Part shown: positions 1 to 4,965 of the stretch, piece after piece | Position numbering within the stretch: position 1 is the stretch's first letter | Layout: each line of letters begins with the position of its first letter | NCBI GenBank assembly: GCA_021772165.1 | Contig: JAJFMM010000113.1 | Span: 1 to 8,621 of the forward strand | From: Chlamydiota bacterium | Lineage (GTDB): Bacteria > Chlamydiota > Chlamydiia > Chlamydiales > SM23-39 | DNA: 8,621 bases | Reading direction: 5' to 3' | Translations under genes and position numbers: made by a program | Notes under the pieces: model-generated | The model's input: only the letters and a program-made list of their open reading frames with translations | What the model was told of the DNA's origin: nothing | The model's database searches: none

Positions 1-40
1 GCTACGGATTAAAACTTGTTATTTTCTAGTCTCAAAAAAA

Positions 41-340
41 ATGGGATATGCATTCTACACCATCAACAGATTTGGATCCAACATACCAATGGATAGAGGG
101 TATGGGGTTAGCAGTAAGTGTCACCAACGAGGATGCCGAAAGGAAATAGACAGAGGGCTCTCGTACCTTTGTTACAACTGTGGGTGGTACTTCTGCCACA
201 TGCATCAGGCATATGCATGGTGTGAGCCCTGCGACAACTCTATAAGTGTTGAGTGCTTCGCTGGTGAAGATTCTCAATGCTGTCTCAAGTGTGTGGGAAT
301 TATAGAAGAGCTACACCAAGAATTCTGCCAAGAACTTTAG
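41..340 (+). CDS. Small Cys-rich zinc-finger-like protein (AN1-like)
   Basis: This 99-residue protein is unusually rich in cysteine. Candidate metal ligands are C27, C32, C44, C47, C52, H55, C61, C64, C72, C80, C81 and C84. The central part, CxxC then four residues, then CxxH and a further CxxC (residues 44-64), resembles an AN1-type or treble-clef zinc finger, so one or two structural zinc sites are likely. Function is not known; small phage zinc-finger proteins often bind DNA or host proteins, but nothing here identifies a partner. The ATG at 41 follows an A-tract (CTCAAAAAAA) and has no Shine-Dalgarno sequence; the frame ends with TAG. A terminator just downstream separates it from the next operon, so it probably ends an upstream transcription unit lying outside the window. 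The zinc-finger reading is fairly safe; the AN1 assignment is tentative. Confidence 0.75.
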   Translation: MGYAFYTINRFGSNIPMDRGYGVSSKCHQRGCRKEIDRGLSYLCYNCGWYFCHMHQAYAWCEPCDNSISVECFAGEDSQCCLKCVGIIEELHQEFCQEL

Positions 341-365
341 TTGCAGTCGTTATCGTACAAAAAAA

Positions 366-390
366 CCTCGGATCTCTCCGGGGTCTTTTG
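366..390. terminator. Bidirectional intrinsic terminator
   Basis: A 7-bp stem (CCTCGGA at 367-373 with TCCGGGG at 378-384, one G-U pair, TCTC loop) can be extended by the A366-T385 pair. On the plus strand it is followed by TCTTTTGTTG. On the minus strand it is followed by eight uridines (complement of the A-run at 359-366), so it should also stop leftward transcription, perhaps more strongly. It lies 26 nt after the stop of the zinc-finger gene and upstream of the recombination operon. Confidence 0.8.
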
Positions 391-394
391 TTGT

Positions 395-422
395 TGAACG
401 TCTTACTTTTCAACATATTATG
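395..422 (+). promoter_or_regulatory. Possible sigma70-type promoter P1
   Basis: TTGAAC (395-400) and TATTAT (417-422) are separated by 16 bp, close to the sigma70 -35/-10 consensus. It sits between the terminator and the 69-aa gene, where a promoter for the recombination operon is expected. The region is AT-rich, so chance matches are possible. Predicted transcription start is near 429. Confidence 0.45.
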
Positions 423-471
423 TTTATCATATAAGTAAGGAAAAGTCAATGAATTACTTCTATCAATATGC

Positions 472-500
472 TTGACTATTGCCACCACGTCTGATATCAT
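472..500 (+). promoter_or_regulatory. Probable sigma70 extended -10 promoter P2
   Basis: TTGACT (472-477) and TATCAT (495-500) have the ideal 17-bp spacing, and a TG dinucleotide at 492-493 forms an extended -10 element. Predicted transcription start is near 507, giving a leader of about 23 nt before the ATG at 530. This is the best promoter-like sequence in the window and would drive the recombination and accessory genes. Confidence 0.6.
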
Positions 501-529
501 TGGTTTGTCTTACTTTTTAACTCAATCCT

Positions 530-739
530 ATGAGTACAGGAACAATACATATCGCTGATCTTGCTCACAAGCAGGATGCAATCGTCCGAGCATTCGGTAA
601 AGGTCTTCAGTTGATAGAAGGAGGTATACGAGAAGTTTTCAACTCAACATTCGATGAGTATGATGAGCATGTTGACCTTGAAAATGAAGCGCCTGACCAG
701 GAACCAGATCCTTCATGGCCAAACGATCGAGTACAGTAA
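530..739 (+). CDS. Small acidic hypothetical protein, first gene of the recombination operon
   Basis: This 69-residue protein was not recognised. The first 40 residues look like a mixed helical domain (LAHKQDAIVRAFGKGLQLIE). The last 30 are strongly acidic and proline-containing (FDEYDEHVDLENEAPDQE), resembling the disordered acidic tails of phage DNA-mimic or protein-interaction modules. The ATG at 530 is preceded by CTTACTTTTTAACTCAATCCT, T-rich and without a Shine-Dalgarno. It is the first gene after the promoter pair and ends 26 nt before the ATPase gene, so it is probably co-transcribed with it. A role linked to recombination or host take-over is guesswork from position only. Confidence 0.65.
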   Translation: MSTGTIHIADLAHKQDAIVRAFGKGLQLIEGGIREVFNSTFDEYDEHVDLENEAPDQEPDPSWPNDRVQ

Positions 740-740
740 T

Positions 741-765
741 TTTTATTTTTATCACTATCACTACC
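741..765 (+). promoter_or_regulatory. TATCAC-repeat leader 1
   Basis: The 25 nt before the ATPase start consist of a T-rich block (TTTTATTTTT), then TATCACTATCAC, then TACC directly before ATG. It lacks any Shine-Dalgarno. The same hexamer repeat precedes the starts at 3792 and 5357, and a degenerate copy precedes 5692, so it is probably a translation-start or leaderless-promoter element of this phage. Confidence 0.55.
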
Positions 766-1836
766 ATGGCACTTCGTAAAGCAACAAAGCAAAAGGCAAA
801 GTTACGTATCGGGCTCGCTGGTCCAAGTGGAGCAGGGAAAACCTACTCAGCGCTTTTGATGGCGTCCGGAATGACTAGCTGGGACAAGATCGCTCTTATA
901 GATACAGAGAATGGGAGCGGAGATCTCTACGCTTCTTTAGGTGAATACAACGTATGGCCTCTCAAGGCACCGTTCACACCTGAGAAGTATCGACAGGCAA
1001 TCACAGCCTGTGAAAACGAAGGGATAGAGGTCATCATCATCGACTCTGTTACTCATGAATGGGATGGAGAAGGTGGTATTAAAGAGGTCCACGACAAAAT
1101 GCCTGGGAACTCTTTCACCAACTGGGCCAAGGTCAACCCTCGGCACAATGCATTCATTCAAGCTATCCTCAAGTCAACGTGCCACATCATCACCACAGTG
1201 CGATCTAAGCAGGGGTATGATATGTCTACAAACGAAGGGAAGACTACAGTGACAAAGGTCGGTCTCAGGGAAGTACAGCGAGAAGGGTTTGAGTACGAGC
1301 TGACAGCCAATCTGAATATAGATGTAGCTCATATGGCATCAGCCAGTAAAGATAGAACCGGTTTATTTGTAGAGCGTGATCCTTTTGTGGTCAGTTCTAA
1401 GACCGGGAAGGAGTTGATGAAATGGTGCCAGGAAGGAGCAGATCCTATCGCTATAGAAGACGACAAGCCAGCACCAGCAGCATCTCCAACACCAGCAACA
1501 AAAACTGTGGATACAGTGTCTCCTGAAGAAGTGAGCAATCCTCACCTCCTATCGCTACAGAAAGAACTGAAGAATCAAGGTGCTACCACCAAGGCTGAGG
1601 CTCTAGCGCTGCTTAATAAGATGCTCCCAGGAAACTATGACAGTATCTCAATGAATGAGACAGACGCGAAGACAACCTTGATCATGCTTTTAATGGCTTC
1701 TGCAAAGAAGAAAGCTGATAAAGAAGGAGCGGATGCATTGTTCGGTGACTCCAAGCCAAAGAAGGAGACACCAATCAAGAAGTTCCTCGATAAAAAGGTG
1801 GCTTCTAAGAAGAAAAAAGCAGTGAAGAAATCATAA
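766..1836 (+). CDS. Phage AAA/RecA-like ATPase, Sak4-like recombinase candidate
   Basis: This 356-residue P-loop ATPase carries Walker A GPSGAGKT (19-26), an acidic motif IDTENGSGD (45-53), Walker B VIIIDS (89-94) followed by HEWDG, and a sensor-like strand HIITTVRSK (140-148). This layout matches phage nucleotide-binding proteins of the AAA_24 / Sak4 type, RecA-core proteins that aid single-strand annealing with an SSB. Residues from about 230 form an Ala/Pro/Thr linker, then a small helical region, then a lysine-rich tail ending KKKKAVKKS. The frame is open back to an ATG at 715, but the start at 766 is preferred: the domain begins there, the 715 form would translate the leader repeat into IFIFITIT, and it would overlap the previous gene. 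The neighbouring exonuclease and probable ssDNA-binding protein support a recombination role. ATPase identity is secure; the Sak4 label is inference. Confidence 0.88.
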   Translation: MALRKATKQKAKLRIGLAGPSGAGKTYSALLMASGMTSWDKIALIDTENGSGDLYASLGEYNVWPLKAPFTPEKYRQAITACENEGIEVIIIDSVTHEWDGEGGIKEVHDKMPGNSFTNWAKVNPRHNAFIQAILKSTCHIITTVRSKQGYDMSTNEGKTTVTKVGLREVQREGFEYELTANLNIDVAHMASASKDRTGLFVERDPFVVSSKTGKELMKWCQEGADPIAIEDDKPAPAASPTPATKTVDTVSPEEVSNPHLLSLQKELKNQGATTKAEALALLNKMLPGNYDSISMNETDAKTTLIMLLMASAKKKADKEGADALFGDSKPKKETPIKKFLDKKVASKKKKAVKKS

Positions 1837-1856
1837 TAAATAACCCTATTTTAAAA

Positions 1857-2675
1857 ATGGCTACAGAAATTGAAGAATCATCACACTATAATGGAGAGGT
1901 TGAGATCAACTTCTACCCAAATAGTCATCGATACAAACTCAAAGGAGAGAAGGGGTATCTGATTGGCGTCACCACGGCGACCGGAATGGTAGACAAGAGC
2001 CGCCCACTTATGATTTGGGCTGAAAGACTTACTCAAGATTACCTAAACAACGTTCTCGCAACTGAAGAGGCGATAGACCATCACCACATTGAAGAGGCAA
2101 TCAATCAAAGAAATATACGACTAGAACAAGCAGCCACCACCGGTACACTCGTTCACGAGTGGGCTGAGGCGTACATCAAAGGGGAGGATCCAGAGATCCC
2201 TGAAGATGATTCAGTCTCGAACGGTGTGCTCGCATTCCTTAAATGGGTGAGTGAGCATGATGTAAAGTTCGCTGAAAGCGAAGTGAGGGTCTACAGCAAG
2301 GAGCACCAGTATGTCGGCACAATGGATACCATCTTCACGATGGGTCATGAAGGACATAAGGTGCTCCACGCTGGAGACTTTAAGACCGGGAGCGGTGTCT
2401 ACATAGACCAAGCCTTCCAGGTCTCAGCCTACCAAGCGGCGTACACTGAGGAGCATGGTACGAAGTTCGGCAGCAAGTGGATCCTTCGTTTTGTAAAAGA
2501 AGACAAGATCGACAGGAATACTGGAATTGTTATCCAAGAGGCTGGAACCTTCGAAGCGAAGGAGTTCAAGGCAGAGGAGCATGAAGGTCACTTCAAAGGA
2601 TTCCTAGGAGCTCTTGAGATCAAGAGGCAAGATAAAATCTGGAACAAATTACATAATAAATTTTACAAACGATAA
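1857..2675 (+). CDS. PD-(D/E)XK exonuclease (RecB/Cas4-like phage nuclease)
   Basis: This 272-residue protein has the motif order of phage exonucleases of the PD-(D/E)XK superfamily: GTLVHEWAEAYI with H100; E140 or E142 in ESEVRVYS; VGTMD with D157; the core GDFKTGSG with D174 and K176; and QVSAYQAAY with Q188 and Y192. These residues would bind the metal ions and cut DNA ends, producing 3' single-stranded tails for an annealing protein. No iron-sulfur cysteine cluster is present, so it is not a typical Cas4 or AddB. It lies 20 nt after the ATPase gene, and its TAA shares a base with the next ATG (TAATG), which implies coupled translation. The start ATG at 1857 follows CCCTATTTTAAAA with no Shine-Dalgarno. 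Family confidence is high; polarity of digestion cannot be read from sequence. Confidence 0.88.
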   Translation: MATEIEESSHYNGEVEINFYPNSHRYKLKGEKGYLIGVTTATGMVDKSRPLMIWAERLTQDYLNNVLATEEAIDHHHIEEAINQRNIRLEQAATTGTLVHEWAEAYIKGEDPEIPEDDSVSNGVLAFLKWVSEHDVKFAESEVRVYSKEHQYVGTMDTIFTMGHEGHKVLHAGDFKTGSGVYIDQAFQVSAYQAAYTEEHGTKFGSKWILRFVKEDKIDRNTGIVIQEAGTFEAKEFKAEEHEGHFKGFLGALEIKRQDKIWNKLHNKFYKR

Positions 2676-2926
2676 TGGTACAAACTAAACCAGCACTCAT
2701 CAGATCGAACGAAGAGAATGCCTACTATCACGGCGTAGTGGTCAAGATGATAGCAGCCGCTAAGAGGTGGCAACCTGGCAATGCACACGGATGGGTGAAG
2801 ACCACATTCGGCATTACCAGCACGGCAACACTGACCACGAAAGAGTTTGAAGACCTGATGGAAAATGTCAGGCAGCATATCCTAAAGTACTGGGATATAG
2901 AGATCCCCCTCCCGAATGAGGGCTAG
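2675..2926 (+). CDS. Small hypothetical protein coupled to the exonuclease gene
   Basis: This 83-residue protein was not firmly recognised. Its first half (residues 15-35) is a helix with aromatic residues (YYHGVVVKMIAAAKRW). The second half contains W40VKTTFGI, STATLT and FEDLMENVRQHI, a pattern (fG..S...Lt..eFe.l...v) seen in several small phage replication or recombination accessory proteins that add a helix-turn-helix-like helical unit. The start codon overlaps the exonuclease stop by one base, so the two are almost certainly translated together, and a helper role in DNA-end processing is reasonable but unproven. There is no alternative upstream start and no Shine-Dalgarno; the gene ends with TAG. 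Confidence 0.75.
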   Translation: MVQTKPALIRSNEENAYYHGVVVKMIAAAKRWQPGNAHGWVKTTFGITSTATLTTKEFEDLMENVRQHILKYWDIEIPLPNEG

Positions 2927-2934
2927 CATAGGTA

Positions 2935-2962
2935 TCATTTTTTATTTTTTTATTCCACTAAA
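2935..2962 (+). promoter_or_regulatory. T-rich leader with TTTTATTCCA-ACTAAA motif, copy 1
   Basis: The gap before the ssDNA-binding gene is almost pure T/A (TTTTTTATTTTTTTATTCCA) and ends ACTAAA directly before ATG. A related string, TTTTATTCCATTACTAAAA, precedes the start at 4436. There is no Shine-Dalgarno. It may act as an unstructured, uridine-rich ribosome entry stretch of the kind bound by ribosomal protein S1; this role is inferred. Confidence 0.4.
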
Positions 2963-3400
2963 ATGGTCAAGTATCAAAAGTACCAATTCAAAGAATTGGT
3001 TGGAGAGTTTAATGCCGTCATCTCACAGGTGACCGTAGAGCCAAACTCATTCTATAAGGAGGAGGAAGAAAACTCTCTTCCAGAGAATCTTACGATCGCG
3101 TTTGATATCACAGACGAGAATGGGGAGATAATCAACCACAGTCAGAGATATGTATCTCTGTTGACTGGTGGGAATGGATTGTTTCAACAACTCCTCGACG
3201 CAATCGGTTACGAACCGGATGAGGAAGGAGACATCGATGAGCAACAGCTCGTTGGTACAGAGCTCATTGTCAGTATGGGAACCAACAAAGGTGGGTACCG
3301 AATAGTGACTGACGCTCGAGCAAATGAGGCAGCTAAGAAACCAGCTGCTAAAAAGAAAGCGGTGACCAGTGAAGAAGCGGGTGAGGTTTTCGATAGCTAA
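2963..3400 (+). CDS. DUF669-like probable ssDNA-binding protein
   Basis: This 145-residue protein has the build of phage DUF669-type single-stranded-DNA-binding candidates: an N-terminal beta-rich stretch (FNAVISQVTVEPNSF, 16-30), a strand region LTIAFDITDENGEII (43-57), a middle helix FQQLLDAIGY (74-83), then DEEGDIDEQQLVGTELIVSM (86-105) with the 'LvGk.l.v' pattern before a final strand GGYRIVTDARA (110-120). A lysine/alanine tail (AAKKPAAKKKAV) and a short acidic end (EEAGEVFDS) follow; an acidic C-terminus is typical of SSBs that recruit partners. It follows the ATPase and exonuclease, and Sak4-type annealing proteins work with an SSB, which fits. The ATG at 2963 follows a long T-rich leader ending TTCCACTAAA. 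The family call is by pattern only and should be treated as probable. Confidence 0.7.
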   Translation: MVKYQKYQFKELVGEFNAVISQVTVEPNSFYKEEEENSLPENLTIAFDITDENGEIINHSQRYVSLLTGGNGLFQQLLDAIGYEPDEEGDIDEQQLVGTELIVSMGTNKGGYRIVTDARANEAAKKPAAKKKAVTSEEAGEVFDS

Positions 3401-3410
3401 TCCCAAACTT

Positions 3411-3683
3411 ATGGATCCAAATACAGTAATAGGACTTGTGGGGGCCGTAATGGTCCTCACAAGCATGCTTTCATTCTTTTGGCTCCTCTATTCCATAACC
3501 CCCCAAAACAATGCCCAAAACACCACCAGAGGTGACCATAACCGAGTACATGGGAGACGAAGAGTTTCTCGAGATGCTGCTCGAAGGGAAGTCAATCGAG
3601 TATCGAGGAATAACTATCACAAAATTCAAGAAGGTGAGCTTCCCAAAGAAGCGTCCACTTCTCCTGAAAATGCTGGTAGATGA
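3411..3683 (+). CDS. Possible small single-pass membrane protein overlapping the next gene
   Basis: An ATG 10 nt after the previous stop opens a 90-residue frame. The first 31 residues form a convincing membrane helix (TVIGLVGAVMVLTSMLSFFW, 5-24, then LLYSI). After residue 30 the product becomes Arg/Asn-rich with no recognisable fold, and this portion overlaps the 85-aa gene in another frame by 173 bp, so the tail is probably a shadow. Three readings are possible: a real overlapping gene pair; a +1 frameshift at CCCC in the C6 tract at 3499-3504, which would join the helix directly to the 85-aa protein; or a base-count error in that C tract. The membrane segment itself looks genuine. The stop is TGA, rare in this window. 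Confidence 0.45.
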   Translation: MDPNTVIGLVGAVMVLTSMLSFFWLLYSITPQNNAQNTTRGDHNRVHGRRRVSRDAARREVNRVSRNNYHKIQEGELPKEASTSPENAGR

Positions 3684-3768
3684 ATCTCTTGACCACTACG
3701 GAGGCAACCTCATGGGTTGGATGGTCGCGAAACTCGCCGAACCAGCCCCTATGAAAATGAAGAAATAA
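3511..3768 (+). CDS. Hypothetical 85-aa protein
   Basis: This 85-residue protein was not recognised. It starts with a short proline-containing segment (MPKTPPEVTITEY), followed by an acidic amphipathic helix DEEFLEMLLEGKSI (16-29), a strand pair EYRGITITKFKKVSF (30-44), a helix LLLKMLVDESLDHYGG (50-65) and a basic end (MKMKK). The frame has an in-frame TAA at 3496, so ATG 3511 is the first start; it follows AACCCCCCAAAACA without a Shine-Dalgarno. It overlaps the possible membrane ORF at 3411 and ends 23 nt before the alarmone hydrolase gene. Its composition looks like a real folded protein, more so than the competing frame. Function unknown. Confidence 0.7.
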   Translation: MPKTPPEVTITEYMGDEEFLEMLLEGKSIEYRGITITKFKKVSFPKKRPLLLKMLVDESLDHYGGNLMGWMVAKLAEPAPMKMKK

Positions 3769-3770
3769 TC

Positions 3771-3791
3771 ACTATACTTATCACTATCACA
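3771..3791 (+). promoter_or_regulatory. TATCAC-repeat leader 2
   Basis: The sequence TATCACTATCAC at 3779-3790 followed by a single A leads straight into ATG 3792. It is the same 12-mer as before 766 and 5357. It starts 2 nt after the stop of the previous gene, and no Shine-Dalgarno is present. Confidence 0.55.
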
Positions 3792-4307
3792 ATGATTTCT
3801 CAAACAGCTAACATGACGGAACACATGACACTTATGCGCGAAGCAACACTCTTCGCTACAAAAAAACATGAGGGAGAGTTCCGGGGAAGCGGAGACGCTT
3901 TCATCACTCACCCTATTGAGGTCTGTAAGGCTGTACCACGAATAGCCAAGAAGTACGGCCTGACTGAGTTTATAGAGGAGGCTGAGCTGGTAGCCATGCT
4001 TCACGATGTCGTTGAAGGAGCTGAGGACAAGAAGGGGGTATACAGAGAGCTGCTAGAGATATTCCCATTCGTGGTCGTTAAAGATATCAAAGACCTCTCC
4101 AGGCTCGACGATGAGACTTACGCCGAGTACTGCGAGAGAGGTATAAGCAATATTGTTTGGTGTCTTGTAAAGCTCTGCGACTGGGAGCACAATCTTTCTA
4201 CTCTTCATCTTGCTGGACTGACTCCAGAGAAAGAGGAAGCTCGAAGACAGAAGTATGAATACCACAGAAATGAAGTCATAATGCGGCTTATGGCTAGAAA
4301 TAGATAA
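3792..4307 (+). CDS. HD-domain small alarmone hydrolase-like protein (SpoT/MESH1-type)
   Basis: This 171-residue protein matches the HD hydrolase domain of RelA/SpoT proteins and is close in length to stand-alone MESH1-type hydrolases. Family motifs in order: ATLFATKKHEG (19-29), RGSGDAFITHP with R31 and H40, AELVAMLHDVVEG with H71, D72 and E75, DIKDLSR (98-104), and VKLCDWEHNLSTL with D130, H133 and N134. Such enzymes remove the 3'-pyrophosphate of (p)ppGpp with a manganese ion. In Rel proteins the HDxxED motif carries an ED pair; here the Asp is replaced by G76, so activity or substrate may differ. No synthetase or regulatory domain is present, so it is not a full RelA/SpoT. The frame is open back to 3717, but ATG 3792 follows the leader repeat and begins the domain. 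For a phage, it could lower host alarmone levels or counter alarmone-based defence (inference). Confidence 0.85.
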   Translation: MISQTANMTEHMTLMREATLFATKKHEGEFRGSGDAFITHPIEVCKAVPRIAKKYGLTEFIEEAELVAMLHDVVEGAEDKKGVYRELLEIFPFVVVKDIKDLSRLDDETYAEYCERGISNIVWCLVKLCDWEHNLSTLHLAGLTPEKEEARRQKYEYHRNEVIMRLMARNR

Positions 4308-4411
4308 ATTGTTCCTTGCCCGCTGTTGGTGAGCCCTAAGAAGCTTTTCGCCTGCAATGATCGCCAGAAGGCCACTGGTGGGAGTAGGGCTGGCAGCGGG
4401 CAGGGAGCAAT
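4308..4411 (+). ncRNA. Structured RNA candidate: long closed stem with branched interior
   Basis: An 18-bp outer stem pairs ATTGTTCCTTGCCCGCTG (4308-4325) with CAGCGGGCAGGGAGCAAT (4394-4411); all 18 positions pair, two as G-U. Inside, AGCCCTA (4332-4338) pairs perfectly with TAGGGCT (4385-4391), separated from the outer stem by 6 and 2 unpaired bases. A further helix GCTTTT (4343-4348) with GAAGGC (4367-4372) is possible. The element fills the gap between the hydrolase stop and the next gene, is more GC-rich than its surroundings, and is followed by CTTTTATTCC, so it may also act as a terminator. It has no tRNA T-loop, hammerhead core or group II domain V signature. G-U pairs in the outer stem favour function as RNA rather than only as a DNA inverted repeat. 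Confidence 0.6.
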
Positions 4412-4435
4412 CTTTTATTCCATTACTAAAAAATC
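4412..4435 (+). promoter_or_regulatory. T-rich leader with TTTTATTCCA-ACTAAA motif, copy 2
   Basis: TTTTATTCCATTACTAAAA lies just before ATG 4436 and resembles the leader at 2935-2962 (TTTTTTTATTCCACTAAA). It immediately follows the structured element, and there is no Shine-Dalgarno. Confidence 0.35.
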
Positions 4436-4669
4436 ATGACAGAAGCAATGATCAAACACCTGAAGAGCATCAAGAAGTATGATGAATTCATGGCTATCGC
4501 TGGCAAGTACGCCAACAAGGCAGCAATTAAAAAGGCTTGGAAGAAGGTCACCAGAGTACCTCAGCCACAGACTACAATGGTTTCAACGTGGTTCCGCAAG
4601 TTCAAGAAAAGCAGAGCTGGTATCAGCTACGCGTATTATGAACAAGGCCTCAAGCCAAAAGAAGTGTAG
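4436..4669 (+). CDS. Small basic hypothetical protein
   Basis: This 77-residue, strongly basic protein was not recognised. Lysines are spread through helices IKHLKSIKKYDEFMAIAGKY (6-25) and AAIKKAWKKVTR (29-40), followed by a TMVSTWFRKFKKSRAGISYAYYE stretch (47-69) whose aromatic/basic pattern recalls a helix-turn-helix recognition segment. Nucleic-acid binding is the natural guess from charge, but no family was identified. A +1-frame ORF at 4479 overlaps it and is a shadow. The ATG at 4436 was chosen because it follows the T-rich leader; an internal ATG at 4448 is possible. The stop is TAG. Confidence 0.7.
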   Translation: MTEAMIKHLKSIKKYDEFMAIAGKYANKAAIKKAWKKVTRVPQPQTTMVSTWFRKFKKSRAGISYAYYEQGLKPKEV

Positions 4670-4702
4670 AATAGAATCAACTTATTACTTTACCCCACCA
4701 TT

Positions 4703-4963
4703 ATGTCAGCAGAACCATTCATGATGATGCCAGAGCGAGGAGTTCGAATATCTCCTGAGGCAAGTCTCACCATTTGTGCCTACATGAAAAAGCACAACAT
4801 CAAAGAGTCTCAATCAATTGATAATCTTCTCGACTCAAGAACTCTCTACCTGAAGGCAGGAAGAGATAAAGGAGTGTTCTTCATCCGGTTGATGTCGAAT
4901 GAAATGAAAGCAACACCACCACAAGAGAAGAAAGCTCAAAAAACTACTAAGAAGAAATCATAG
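4703..4963 (+). CDS. Small protein with ribbon-helix-helix-like N-terminus and Lys-rich tail
   Basis: This 86-residue protein contains GVRISPEASLTICAYMKKHN (13-32) and KESQSIDNLLDSRTLYL (34-50), a strand-helix-turn-helix pattern like that of Arc/MetJ/CopG ribbon-helix-helix DNA-binding proteins (a short strand with alternating residues, then two helices with a polar turn). A strand GVFFIRLM (57-64) and a disordered lysine tail ending TKKKS follow. If correct, it would dimerise and bind an operator, perhaps controlling this phage region. The match is by pattern and is weak. It starts 33 nt after the previous stop, with TTACTTTACCCCACCATT before ATG and no Shine-Dalgarno; it ends 2 nt before the next ATG. 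Confidence 0.65.
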   Translation: MSAEPFMMMPERGVRISPEASLTICAYMKKHNIKESQSIDNLLDSRTLYLKAGRDKGVFFIRLMSNEMKATPPQEKKAQKTTKKKS

Positions 4964-4965
4964 AT

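Noticed and set aside
450..476. Tiny ORF after the only SD-like AAGGAAAAG (ATG 450, eight codons, TGA stop)
   Set aside because: It lies within the promoter region and is too short to support as a leader peptide; probably chance.
715..765. Longer ATPase start at 715
   Set aside because: It would translate the T-rich leader repeat into IFIFITIT, overlap the preceding gene, and add no domain.
1857..2675. Exonuclease as a Cas4 linked to CRISPR
   Set aside because: No four-Cys iron-sulfur cluster and no CRISPR repeats or other cas genes in the window.
3047..3466. 139-aa minus-strand frame over the SSB-like gene
   Set aside because: Antisense shadow of a better supported gene; Cys/Ser/Val-rich with no recognisable domain.
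3669..3791. Read-through of TGA at 3681 and 3690 fusing the membrane ORF in-frame to the HD hydrolase
   Set aside because: The intervening codons look like a shadow of the 85-aa gene, and the hydrolase has its own leader and start.
4308..4411. Structured element as a tRNA or known ribozyme
   Set aside because: No T-loop GTTCGA, no hammerhead or group II domain V core, and the stem is longer than a tRNA acceptor stem.
4479..4724. 81-aa frame overlapping the small basic gene
   Set aside because: Its product runs in the shadow of the 4436 and 4703 genes and looks like random composition, with no good leader.
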